Below the pieces are notes generated by a model, which saw only the letters and a program-made list of their open reading frames with translations, was not told the DNA's origin and made no database searches. 64,000 bases of DNA from Haberlea rhodopensis (Eukaryota > Streptophyta > Magnoliopsida > Lamiales > Gesneriaceae). The translations under genes and the position numbers were made by a program. Positions 33,654 to 43,924 of this stretch are shown in pieces; position 1 is the stretch's first letter; every line of letters starts with the position of its first letter. The stretch spans positions 868,001-932,000 of the forward strand of contig CAJQUN010000014.1 of assembly GCA_907163345.1 (NCBI GenBank), read 5' to 3'.

Positions 33654-34196
33654 ATGGCTGAGATTAACCCGGAGAACCCCAATGAGGAGGTAGGGGATAT
33701 GGACAGTAGGAATGCCAGTATCGCTCAGCTGAATCCTTTACCACCACCTGCTGTGGGCATGGAGCCCAGTGTACAGATGTTACTGCCAGGGGAGCTCAGT
33801 TTGAAGCAGTTTCTGAGTTTCCATCCGCCCATGTTTGAGGGGATTGAGTCTGGTGAAGTAGCCGAGGAGTGGTTGGAGCGTATAGAGCAAATACTTGTGA
33901 CTGCACCCTGTGCACGCACGGCATGGCTGACGTTAGCCGAGTTTCAGATGGCTAAGAAGCCTGCTATGTGGTGGAAGACCACCGTGATGGAGCTGAGAGC
34001 TCTAGGTATGGCAGTTGACTGGACTGTATTCCGGACCGGTTCCTTAACCGGTATTTCTCTGCAGCTGCCAGACAATTAAAGGAAGACGAGTTCAATGCTT
34101 TGAAGCAGGGTAGCATGTCAGTGTCAGACTACGCTATGCAGTATTCCTCACTGCTGAGGTATGTACCTCATATCGCTGTGAGCAGCCATGCAAAGA
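33654..34196 (+). pseudogene. G2-B gag fragment
   Basis: The ATG at 33654 follows the conserved TTGTGTTACAGC. The capsid region is very close to that of G2-A (MAEINPENPNEEVGDMDS start). A one-base loss near 34037 shifts the frame, which then stops at 34079; the DNA still matches gag up to 34196. There X-right is inserted, so the rest of gag and pol, if present, lies beyond the window. Confidence 0.9.
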
Positions 34197-34526
34197 TGTG
34201 ATGACCAGGGATTAAAGATGTTAATCCCGTAGTGTTAATAACCCCTAAAGTTGTTTTACGTGGCGAATTGGAGTTTAATTGAGGTGTTGGGTCTTCCGGG
34301 CTCGTCTATTTGAGTAGTTGGGATCGTTGGATCCCGAGGTTGAGATCGTATTCTCATTTCGGTGAAAACCTGTGAGTTGGGTTTTTAGTGTGACTCAGAA
34401 TCTCGGGTGCTTTGTGTGGGCACCGGTAGGGGGTTTTTGAGTTAGAGAGAGAATTTTTGAAAACAGATGATTTTTAATGAATCATGATGTATTTGTGGGG
34501 CTGTTAGTATTTCGGGGTATTTTTGC

Positions 34527-34534
34527 TATAAATA
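34527..34534 (+). promoter_or_regulatory. TATA box of the X-right 5' LTR
   Basis: TATAAATA stands before a pyrimidine-rich TTTTCTCTCTCCCC stretch (about 34580) where transcription could begin. The 3' LTR has the same box at 46898-46905 and X-left a TATATATA at 3092-3099 on the minus strand. Position relative to the LTR start is kept. Confidence 0.65.
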
Positions 34535-36151
34535 CTAGTTGAACCCGAGATTTTAATTATCGGAACCATTTCAGCACCTTATTTTCTCTCTCCCCGCACC
34601 CGCGCCATTTCCGATCCCCTTTGACCCCCGCGCACAAAAGTGCTTCGCCCGCCGCCGTCCGGCCGCCGTTCGGCGCGTCCGACCCGCCGCCGCCTTCGTC
34701 TCGTCGAGGCGCAGCTATCCCCTCCGGAAATTCGAAGTTTGGTCGCGTTTCTCGTTCGGATTTTGGCAGAATGCGTCGATCCCCAAAAGCTAGGGTTCAT
34801 CGATTTCGAACATTTTCCTTCCGATTTTCGATTGGGTAACCTCCCTTACCCCTTTTTCGTCATTTTCGTGTATTTCGCTGCCATTTTTGTGTTCGATTTG
34901 TTCGAATTCTTGCTGTTGGCGTGAGTTGGTTCGAATTTATGCATTTTTCGTGGGTTAGGGTTCGAAAATTGGGGTTTTTGGCTGGGGTGTGGCGATTCTT
35001 GCTATGGGTCGTTTATTACATGTTTAAATGTATTAGGATGTTTAATTGTGTTCGAATTTAGGGCTTTGAATTCGAATTTTGGGGGTTTTGGCATGTGGGG
35101 CGATTATTCATGTTGTTGATTGGTTAATTCATATTTTAGATGAATTATGGTGTTCAATTGGGTTCGAATTGTGGAGTGAGGGTTCGAAAAATTTATGGGG
35201 AGCTCTTGAGCAATTTTCGTTGATGTCTCATTCGATTTTCCCTCCCTGCATGTACTCTACCCCGGGTCCTTGAAATGGTTAATTGTCGTGTGTTGACAAT
35301 ATTTTTGAGGGTTATGGGTGTGCTTGAGCATGGGTTGCATGTTCGTAAATAATTGTGAATTATTTATCGTGTTAGCACATCGTTCCTCGGGGCATGGAAC
35401 TCGAACAAGGTTTAGCTCGGACTTCGGAGATTTAAGGTACGTATTGACGTACGAGCATAGCCCTTTAATATAATTGCGATTGTTGAGTGCTTGGTACACT
35501 GTATTGCAATGAATGTGTGTGAATTGCATGGTTTATTGTGGAAATGCACGACTCATGATATTAGTAATAAACGGAGATTGAAATGCATGGTTTATTGTAC
35601 TTTCTTCAAATGCTTATATGCATTGAGAATTGCATGGTGCCGCTTTTGAACGAGCAGTGATTTGGATGTTGTCGCCTGTGAGCGAACATCGATTATGACG
35701 CCGCTGCCATCGAGCATGCGTGGAATTGGAATGCCACTATTGTAGAGTGAGCAATGAAATGGAGATATGAAACCATAAGTGAGGAACACGGATTATTTAT
35801 AATCATTGTTTTAATGATTTGATGTTATTATTTATGACATTGGTATATGGCTCATAGAATTGTTAATCAATGTAATGATTAACTGGCATTTGGGAATCTG
35901 ATGGTTTCAGTGTTTTGAGAACAGGGACAGTACAGGAAACCCCGGATGAGGATGATGCCATCCAGGTAGTATATTTTGTATTTCATAGCATTTACATTGT
36001 TGTAAATTATGAATTATATGGTTATGGTTACTGGATTGGGATATTGGTATGCTCACCCCGTGTGGGGACTGTCTCTGTTGGGGCAGGTGAACAGGTACAT
36101 CGATGGCTTTGGAGTTGAGCTCGAGCTGTTGATTGGATGTACTCCCAGGAT

Positions 36152-38215
36152 TGTGATATCCCCGAAATGGTTAATTGCATTTGGGCATTAATTACGATTA
36201 TTATGATTAATTATGTGGTAATTAATTATGTGTTGGAATTTATTTACCTTATGGAAATGCATGGTCATGTGGATAGGGTGACCCGGGGTTGCATTTCAGG
36301 GTGCATGTGGTGCATGTGGGGTAAATATTATTGGAAGCATGATTTATTTGCCTTTGGTAGCAATTAATTGGAAATCATGTGTTTAATTGATATTTGGTGC
36401 ATTATGAGTAAATGCTTTGAAAAATATCATGTTGGGGTGTTTTATACACCATAGAATTATTTTGGTATGCATTTTATTAAACCCAACACTTTTATACCCA
36501 ACCCCACCTCATCCAAATCACTTTCACTTTACCAAATCATTTCCCACACAAACCCTTCCCCTCATTTTCGAGTTCCAGCCTTGGAGTAAAGAGAAGCCCT
36601 TGCAAAATCTTATTTTGTGGAGTATATTGGGTGATTTGAGGTCCCCAAGAGGTATGGATACCTCATGGTTGATTTTGTTGTGTTTTGTTTAAGTTTGGGT
36701 TGGTTTTGAATGGTTTTAAAATGGGTTTGTGTTGGGTTGTTGTGGGTTTGGTTAATGGTTAGATTTATGGTTGTTTTAAGGTGTATTTTGGTGGTTTATG
36801 TTGATATTTATGTTGTTGGTTGGTTGGTATAAATGTTGGAATGGATTGGATTGGTTTTGAGGTGCAAAAATGGAGTTTTTCGGGTAACAGTGGTTGGCGA
36901 TCGATCGCCCCTTTCCAGGCGATCGATCGCGCCCAGGCAGTGAGTTTTGCAAGCGTTTGGCGATCGATCGCCACTCTTGGGCGATCGATCGGCGCGGCTG
37001 GCGATCGATCGCGCCAAGGGTGGCGATCGATCGCCGAAGGGTGCAAATTTTGATTCTCGGACAGTGAGGATTGGCGATCGATCGCCGTGAGGGGCGATCG
37101 ATCGCGAAAGCCAAAATTTGGTTTTTTTGGATTTTTTGTAGGATTTTTGGTATTGGACTATTATTGGGTTCTAATATTGATATTTGTGAATGTGTAGAAC
37201 CAACCCAGGTGGCAACACAGCCAAGGCATTGAAGTCCTACCATACCCTACATTTTGGAAAGGTACGTAGTGGACGTACGGGCACCCAACGGTAACATGTA
37301 TTTTATATACTCATTGTTTATGCATTGTGGATGCGAGTATATATGTGGTATTGCATTGTGGATGCATATACATGTTGATTTATGCATATTGATGATAGAT
37401 GCATATGATGATTATTGGATGCACATCCCATGAGTCGTGGTCATCCTTTGATGATTTTAATGCTTGCCGCTATTTGTTTTGGTTCCGCTAAATGTGAAGC
37501 GAGGGGTGGGAGCGCCGCATGTCACATTTGAGCGTGGTTATCATATAGGACGAGGAAAGGGTGTTTGCCGCTCAATGAGAGGCGAGGGGTGGGAGTCCCG
37601 CAGTCCATTGAAGCGAGGTTATCCTATGCCGTCTATATGTAAATAAGCGAGGGGCATTAAAATACACTGTGATGGACAGACTAGGGAATGGTGACCGATA
37701 TTTGGTTTTGTTGAGATGGTATGATGTCATGACATGTTTAGACCATTGAAAAATAATCTATTGATTATACTCATGAGTTATGGTACAGGGACAACCAAAC
37801 GGGAAGCGTTTGAAATGCATGGGAAAACAGGAAGTGTTTTATATTGATTATGCATTACGCTTTATCTTCATATTGTGTTGAATATGAATGATTATTGTTG
37901 CTCATGTTTGGGGGTTGTCCTTGTAGGTACACGTTTGGCATGATAGGAGGGCTAGACGGGTTGAGACAGTGAGCTTGAGGATGCTTTTGGAAATGGAAGG
38001 ACATGATTATTTTGCCTAGTGTCTACTCTAGGAGTAGTGTAAAACTAGTGGATAACATTCATTAGACGGGGAATGTAATTAATCCATTCTTTTGTAGTCC
38101 TTATTTTTGGCATGTAATGCTTAAGCTCATACACTCAACACGTTATTTCTCACTCTGATCATTATATTAGCTCTATTATGCCTTGATTCCGCATTTAAGG
38201 ATTAGGGTCCTTACA
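36152..38215 (+). repeat. G1-B 5' LTR
   Basis: 2064 bp, TGTGATATCC ... GGTCCTTACA. Eight CGATCGATCG palindromes (36896-37107), the AAAGGTACGTA module (37258-37292), and AGCG/GCCGC units (about 37490-37655). The copy is very like the truncated 3' LTR at 40448-42023. Confidence 0.95.
36896..37107. repeat. Palindrome cluster in G1-B 5' LTR
   Basis: Eight exact CGATCGATCG cores in about 210 bp, spaced irregularly at about 18-55 bp. Equivalent clusters: 14206-14415, 21237-21446, 40701-40912 (G1), 49615-49824 and 56402-56611 (G3), 5513-5602 and 12556-12645 (G2, three copies of CCGATCGATCGG type). Confidence 0.97.
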
Positions 38216-38219
38216 TTAG

Positions 38220-38231
38220 TGGTATCAGAGC
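38220..38231 (+). promoter_or_regulatory. G1-B primer binding site (tRNA-iMet)
   Basis: TGGTATCAGAGC, four bases after the 5' LTR. Confidence 0.95.
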
Positions 38232-38424
38232 AGTGGTTAGAGAACCCGGGAACGAGTGAAGGGTAGCCTTAGCATGATAGGCTAGGTGCTTACATTTGAA
38301 GCATGTTTATGCATGTGGTGCATATTTTGTATATCCTGTTATACTAACATGCTTATATCACTCCTGTTATCTAATGGTATATCATGTATTGCTTTGGAAT
38401 TGTTGTTAACATTTGTGTTACAGC

Positions 38425-40447
38425 ATGGCTGCTAATGAGGAAGTCGGTGATATGGGGAGCATGAATGCTAGTGTTGGACAGACAAACCCTCTACCTCCAC
38501 CGGCTGTGGGAATGGAACCAGTGGTTCAGTTATTGCTACCGGGTGAGATTAGCTTGACACAATTTCTATCTTACCATCCGCCCCGGTTTGAGGGGACAGA
38601 GTCTGGGGAGGAGGCTGAAGAGTGGTTGGAAAGACTGGAGCAGCTCTTTGTGTCGGCTCCTTTTGCTGTGACAGCTTGGCTGAGGCTGGCGGAGTTTCAA
38701 TTAGCCAATAAACCTCTGTTGTGGTGGAGGAGCACAGTAATGGAGATGAGAGCACTGGGTGCTGTGATTGACTGGACACTCTTCAGGACTAGGTTTTTGA
38801 ACCGGTACTTCTCCGCAGCAGCAAGACAGACAAAGGAGGACGAGTTTACAAGTCTGAGGCAGGGGAACATGGCAGTGGCAGACTATGCCACATGGTACTC
38901 TTCATTGCTGAGGTACGTTCCCCACATTGCCACTAGTGGACACGCTAAGATGAGGAACTTTATGAAAGGGTTGCGACCGGAGCTCTATGACCGGGTTATC
39001 ACTAATAACCCAACTTCTTTTGATGACGCTCTCACAAGAGCGGAGCTTGCTGAGCTAGGAGTGGGAGCTTACGCTATGCCACCACCGGTACCGCAACAGA
39101 GGCAGACTAGTGACAGTTTGAGGCCTCGGGGTGAGCCATTTAAGCCCCGTGGTGCCTCTTCATCTTCACGGTATGGTGGAAAGAAACACTTTGGTCAGAA
39201 GCAGGATGGCAAGAAGGGCAATTGGACGGCCAATAGAGGATCTTCACAAGGGGATAGGCCGGGAGAGCCGAGGTGCAATAATTGTGGAGGGCCACATTCT
39301 TCAAACAAGTGTCCTGCATGTTACGTCTGTGGCAAGATGGGCCACATTGCTCGATATTGCCCCACACGGGGAGGACAGTCAGAGTATCAGGGCAGCAGGC
39401 CGAGGTTTGAGGATAGGACAGTGCAGCAGAGGCAGCAGTTTGGGCCTCGACCATCGGGAGGTCAGACAGTAGGACCACCCCAGGGACAGGTGTATGCACT
39501 GACTAGGGAGCAGGCCCAGGCAGCCCCAGAGGAGGTGATTGCCGGTACGTGTCATTTATTTACGTACCCTGCTTTTATTTTGATCGATACAGGTGCCTCC
39601 CATTCTTTTGTATCGGTGGGTTTTGTGGAAAGACACCATATGCGCACGTCTTCTTTACCCACGCCTCTCCTTGTCTCGACACCCACTGGAAGAAATGTCG
39701 TTGCGGATCAGTTTATGGCAGACTGCCTCATTTATTTTGAGGGCAACGAGTTGAGATCAGACTTGATTGTGCTGGGTATGTCAGACTTCGACTGCATCTT
39801 GGGTATTGATGTTCTGAACAGATATCAGGCAGTGGTAGATTGCCGACAGAGGACAGTGAAGTTCAGACCTGAGTTGGGCAGTCAGTGGACTTTCTATGGC
39901 AACGGTTCTCGTGCGAAGATCCCGTTGATTTCAGCGATCAAGATGACTCAGTTGTTGGAACGTGGTCACACAGGCTATCTTATTTATGCCGTGGACACGT
40001 CTGGGAAGAGTAAGGAACTAAGAGTTGAGGATGTGCCAGTAGTGGCAGAGTTCGCTGATGTATTCCCAGAAGAGATCCCAGGATTCCCACCGGCTAGGGA
40101 AGTTGAGTTTGGGATCGAGCTGTTGCCAGGGACATCCGCTATCTCTCGTAGCACCTTATAGGATGGCACCGGCTGAGTTGAGAGAGTTGAAAGAACAGTT
40201 ACAGGATCTCCTAGACAAGGGATATATACGCCCGAGCGTGTCGCCATGGGGCGCACCAGTTCTCTTTGTGAAAAGAAGGACGGTTCGATGCGGTTGTGTA
40301 TCGATTACCGGCAACTGAATAAGGCTACAGTGAAGAACAAGTATCCTCTTCCAAGGATCGACGATCTGTTTGATCAGTTGCAAGGTACCAGGGTGTATAG
40401 CAAGATTGATTTGAGATCCGGGTATCATCAGATTCGGGTCAGAGAGC
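38425..40447 (+). pseudogene. G1-B gag-protease-partial reverse transcriptase
   Basis: The ATG at 38425 opens one frame through gag (capsid to about 39100; CCHC knuckles CNNCGGPHSSNKC and CYVCGKMGHIARYC about 39280-39360) and protease (DTGASHSFV about 39590) to 40161. A one-base gain near 40149 and a one-base loss near 40271 shift the frame around the start of reverse transcriptase. The RT continues to GYHQIRVRE and is cut at 40447 before the catalytic DD box. This copy shows that gag, protease and RT are normally one frame in the family. Confidence 0.93.
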
Positions 40448-42023
40448 CCCAAGAGGTATGGATACCTCATGGTTGATTTTGTTGTGTTTTGTTTAAGTTT
40501 GGGTTGGTTTTGAATGGTTTTAAAATGGGTTTGTGTTGGGTTGTTGTGGGTTTGGTTAATGGTTAGATTTATGGTTGTTTTAAGGTGTATTTTGTTGGTT
40601 TATGTTGATATTTATGTTGTTGGTTGGTTGGTATAAATGTTGGAATGGATTAGGATTGGTTTTGAGGTGCAAAAATGGAGTTTTTCGGGTAACAGTGGTT
40701 GGCGATCGATCGCCCCTTTCCAGGCGATCGATCGCGCCCAGGCAGTGAGTTTTGCAAGCGTTTGGCGATCGATCGCCACTCTTGGGCGATCGATCAGGCG
40801 CGGCTGGCGATCGATCACGCCAAGGGTGGCGATCGATCGCCGAAGGGTGCAAATTTTGATTCTCGGACAGTGAGGATTGGCGATCGATCGCCGTGAGGGG
40901 CGATCGATCGCGAAAGCCAAAATTTGGTTTTTTTTTGGATTTTTTGTAGGATTTTTGGTATTGGACTATTATTGGGTTCTAATATTGATATTTGTGAATG
41001 TGTAGAACCAACCCAGGTGGCAACACAGCCAAGGCATTGAAGTCCTACCATACCCTACATTTTGGAAAGGTACGTAGTGGACGTACGGGCACCCAACGGT
41101 AACATGTATTTTATATACTTATTGTTTATGCATTGTGGATGCGAGTATATATGTGGTATTGCATTGTGGATGCATATACATGTTGATTTATGCATATTGA
41201 TGATAGATGCATATGATGATTATTGGATGCACATCCCATGAGTCGTGGTCATCCTTTGATGATTTTAATGCTTGCCGCTATTTGTTTTGGTTCCGCTAAA
41301 TGTGAAGCGAGGGGTGGGAGCACCGCATGTCACATTTGAGCGTGGTTATCATATAGGACGAGGAAAGGGTATTTGCCGCTCAATGAGAGGCGAGGGGTGG
41401 GAGTCCCGCAGTCCATTGAAGCGAGGTTATCCTATGCCGTCTATATGTAAATAAGCGAGGGGCATTAAAATACACTGTGATGGACAGACTAGGGAATGGT
41501 GACCGATATTTGGTTTTGTTGAGATGGTATGATGTCGTGACATGTTTAGACCATTGAAAAATAATCTATTGATTATACTCATGAGTTATGGTACAGGGAC
41601 AACCAAACGGGAAGCGTTTGAAATGCATGGGAAAACAGGAAGTGTTTTATATTGATTATGCATTACGCTTTATCTTCATATTGTGTTGAATATGAATGAT
41701 TATTGTTGCTCATGTTTGGGGGTTGTCCTTGTAGGTACACGTTTGGCATGATAGGAGGGCTAGACGGGTTGAGACAGTGAGCTTGAGGATGCTTTTGAAA
41801 ATGGAAGGACAGGATTATTTTGCCTAGTGTCTACTCTAGGAGTAGTGTAAAACTAGTGGATAACATTCATTAGACGGGGAATGTAATTAATCCATTCTTT
41901 TGTAGTCCTTATTTTTGGCATGTAATGCTTAAGCTCATACACTCAACACGTTATTTCTCACTCTGATCATTATATTAGCTCTATTATGCCTTGATTCCGC
42001 ATTTAAGGATTAGGGTCCTCACA
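40448..42023 (+). repeat. G1-B 3' LTR, 5'-truncated
   Basis: It starts at CCCCAAGAGGTATGG, equal to about 36643 in the 5' LTR, and ends GGTCCTCACA. Palindrome cluster at 40701-40912; module at about 41068-41100. A few single-base differences from the 5' LTR are seen. Confidence 0.95.
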
Positions 42024-42628
42024 AGGATCGTGGTACCAGGGCTTGATGGAGCACGGTATCGTATAGAGTACATATATACACCTGAGGATTATATACATAT
42101 TCATGATGCTCGCATGTGAGCACGATTATACTTGTATATGGGTTGTATATAAAGGCATGAGCCTTTCTCTCTTTCATTCTTTGTTGCATGCAATTAAGGG
42201 TAGAATTGCTAATGATATGAGAGTCGATGGTGTATTATGTGGGGGTTGAAACCCACTTTTGTCGTCTTGTGTGTGGTGTCTCCCTGGCTGGGAATTTACT
42301 TGGTATTGCTGCATTTTGATGGGTATTATGTTTTCCCTGGCCGGGAATTATGTTATGTGTTGTGCGTTTATTTCGGGATAGCTCAATTTACGGGGAGACT
42401 CTGCCCAAATTTTTATAAAAGTCCACAATGTAAAAAGTGGCAAAATGGGGTTGGTAATGGGCAACTCTATGAGTCTATATGTTAGTAGAGATGATCTTAT
42501 AACGTTGAATATTAAAGGAATTTTGTAAGCATCATCTGAGTTTCCCGATTGATTTGTATAGAAGCATGTGCCACACATAGTGGTTAATACACTAATCAAG
42601 GGTTAAGGGCTAGGGGTCCTTACATTAG

Positions 42629-42640
42629 TGGTATCAGAGC
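42629..42640 (+). promoter_or_regulatory. X-right primer binding site (tRNA-iMet)
   Basis: TGGTATCAGAGC, four bases after the LTR end at 42624. Confidence 0.95.
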
Positions 42641-43117
42641 AGTGGTTAGCTCTTTGGGGCTGTTGAGGGCCTGGAACATGCTGATAGGGATGAGTAGCAC
42701 ATATTTATGCATGATAGTAGTTAGTGTTGTGTGACACAACTATTTTGCTTATGTGCATTTGTAACATGTGATCATAGTGAAACGATTATATGTCATGACA
42801 TCTATAGAATCATAATATAACCTGTTGATTATGATTGTGAGTTGTGACACAGGGACAGCCAAGTGGAGCATATTGAAATGCAGTGGGATACAGGAAGTAC
42901 TTTGTACTCATAATTTATGCATTACTCATTATAATCATATTGTGGGGAATATGGATTATCGTATGCTCATGGTTTGGGATTGTTCCTGTAGGGACACTAT
43001 GACGTGGAAAGGCTAAGGCCATGGTTGAAAGGCACGAAACGGTAACCTGCGTTTTATATACATCCTGAAATTATGCATTGTGGTTGCATGTATACATGTA
43101 GTGATGATTTTAATGCT

Positions 43118-43540
43118 TTGCCGCCAAATGTTGAAGCGAGGGGTGGGAGTACCGCATGTCGCATTTGAGCGAGGTGCATTAAAATACACTCATGATGATG
43201 TATGTTGGTATATGGATTATGCTTTGTGATGCAGGTATGGATGAAATACTTGGTGAATATCCCATGAGTCATTGTTATGGATGAGTGATGATTTTAAATG
43301 CTTGCCGCTATTTATTGTTTTGTGCCGCTAAAATGTGAAGCGAGGGGTGGGAGCGCCGCATGTCACATTGAAGCGTGGTTAGCATATGAGGCGAGGAAAG
43401 AATATTTGCCGCTAAAATGTGAGGCGAGGGGTGGGAGCGCCGCATGTCCATTTAAGCGAGGTTATTCTATGCCGCATATATGTGAAGCGAGGGGTGGGAG
43501 TACCGCATGTTTTATTTGAGCGAGGGGCATTAAAATACAC
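43118..43540. repeat. AGCGAGGGGTGGGAG..GCCGC unit array
   Basis: About five units of AAGCGAGGGGTGGGAG(C/T)(G/A)CCGCATGT, joined by GCCGCTAAAATGTGA stretches. The same unit appears twice in each G1 LTR (about 14815-14940, 21835-21960, 37495-37610, 41300-41420). Confidence 0.9.
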
Positions 43541-43570
43541 TACCGTGACAATGACTAGGGATCGGCTATA

Positions 43571-43924
43571 TTGACTGGCGATGGTTTTTGCCGCCATGTA
43601 TATTGATAGCGATGGTTCATTCCGCTATATTGATTGGCGATGGTTCTTGCCGCCATGTATATTGATAGCGACGGTTCATTCCGCTATATTGACTGGCGAT
43701 GGTTCATGCCGCCATGTGTATTGATAGCGATGGTTCATTCCGCTAATTTGATTGGCGATGGTTCTTGCCGCCATGTATATTGATAGCGACGGTTCATTCC
43801 GCTATATTGACTGGCGATGGTTCATGCCGCCATGTGTATTGATAGCGATGGTTCATTCCGCTATATTGATTGGCGATGGTTCTTGCCGCCATGTGTATTG
43901 ATAGCGATGCCTCTTTCCGCTATT
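43571..43924. repeat. 59-bp tandem repeat, six units with a 118-bp higher-order pattern
   Basis: Each unit reads TTGA(T/C)TGGCGATGGTTC.TGCCGCCATGT and then ATTGATAGCGA.GGTTCATTCCGCTA. Units alternate at two or three positions (GATT/GACT, TATA/TGTA), giving a 118-bp period. GCGATGG and CCGC elements recur every 25-30 bp. Confidence 0.95.

Larger units (their letters stand above)
36152..42023 (+). mobile_element. G1-B: Ty3/gypsy element with deletion of pol and part of the 3' LTR
   Basis: Bounded by AGGAT duplications, it starts TGTGATATCC and ends GGTCCTCACA. It has a full 5' LTR (36152-38215), primer site, gag, protease and part of reverse transcriptase (38425-40447). It then jumps straight into the middle of the 3' LTR (40448-42023). 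RNase H, integrase, purine tract and the first roughly 490 bp of the 3' LTR are gone. It sits inside the X-right 5' LTR. Confidence 0.95.
34197..42624 (+). repeat. X-right 5' LTR split by G1-B
   Basis: TGTGATGACC at 34197 and GGTCCTTACA at 42624. G1-B occupies 36152-42023 with an AGGAT duplication (36147-36151 and 42024-42028). The LTR has a TATA box at 34527-34534, a GC-rich block at about 34597-34720 and the AAGGTACGTA module at 35436. Frames of 64-94 codons across the GC-rich part occur in both LTR copies but look like by-products of CpG-rich DNA. Confidence 0.88.

Noticed and set aside
34621..34924. Small Pro/Arg-rich proteins in the X LTR (also 46992-47295)
   Set aside because: Overlapping frames on both strands in CpG-rich DNA; no start context or domain supports them.
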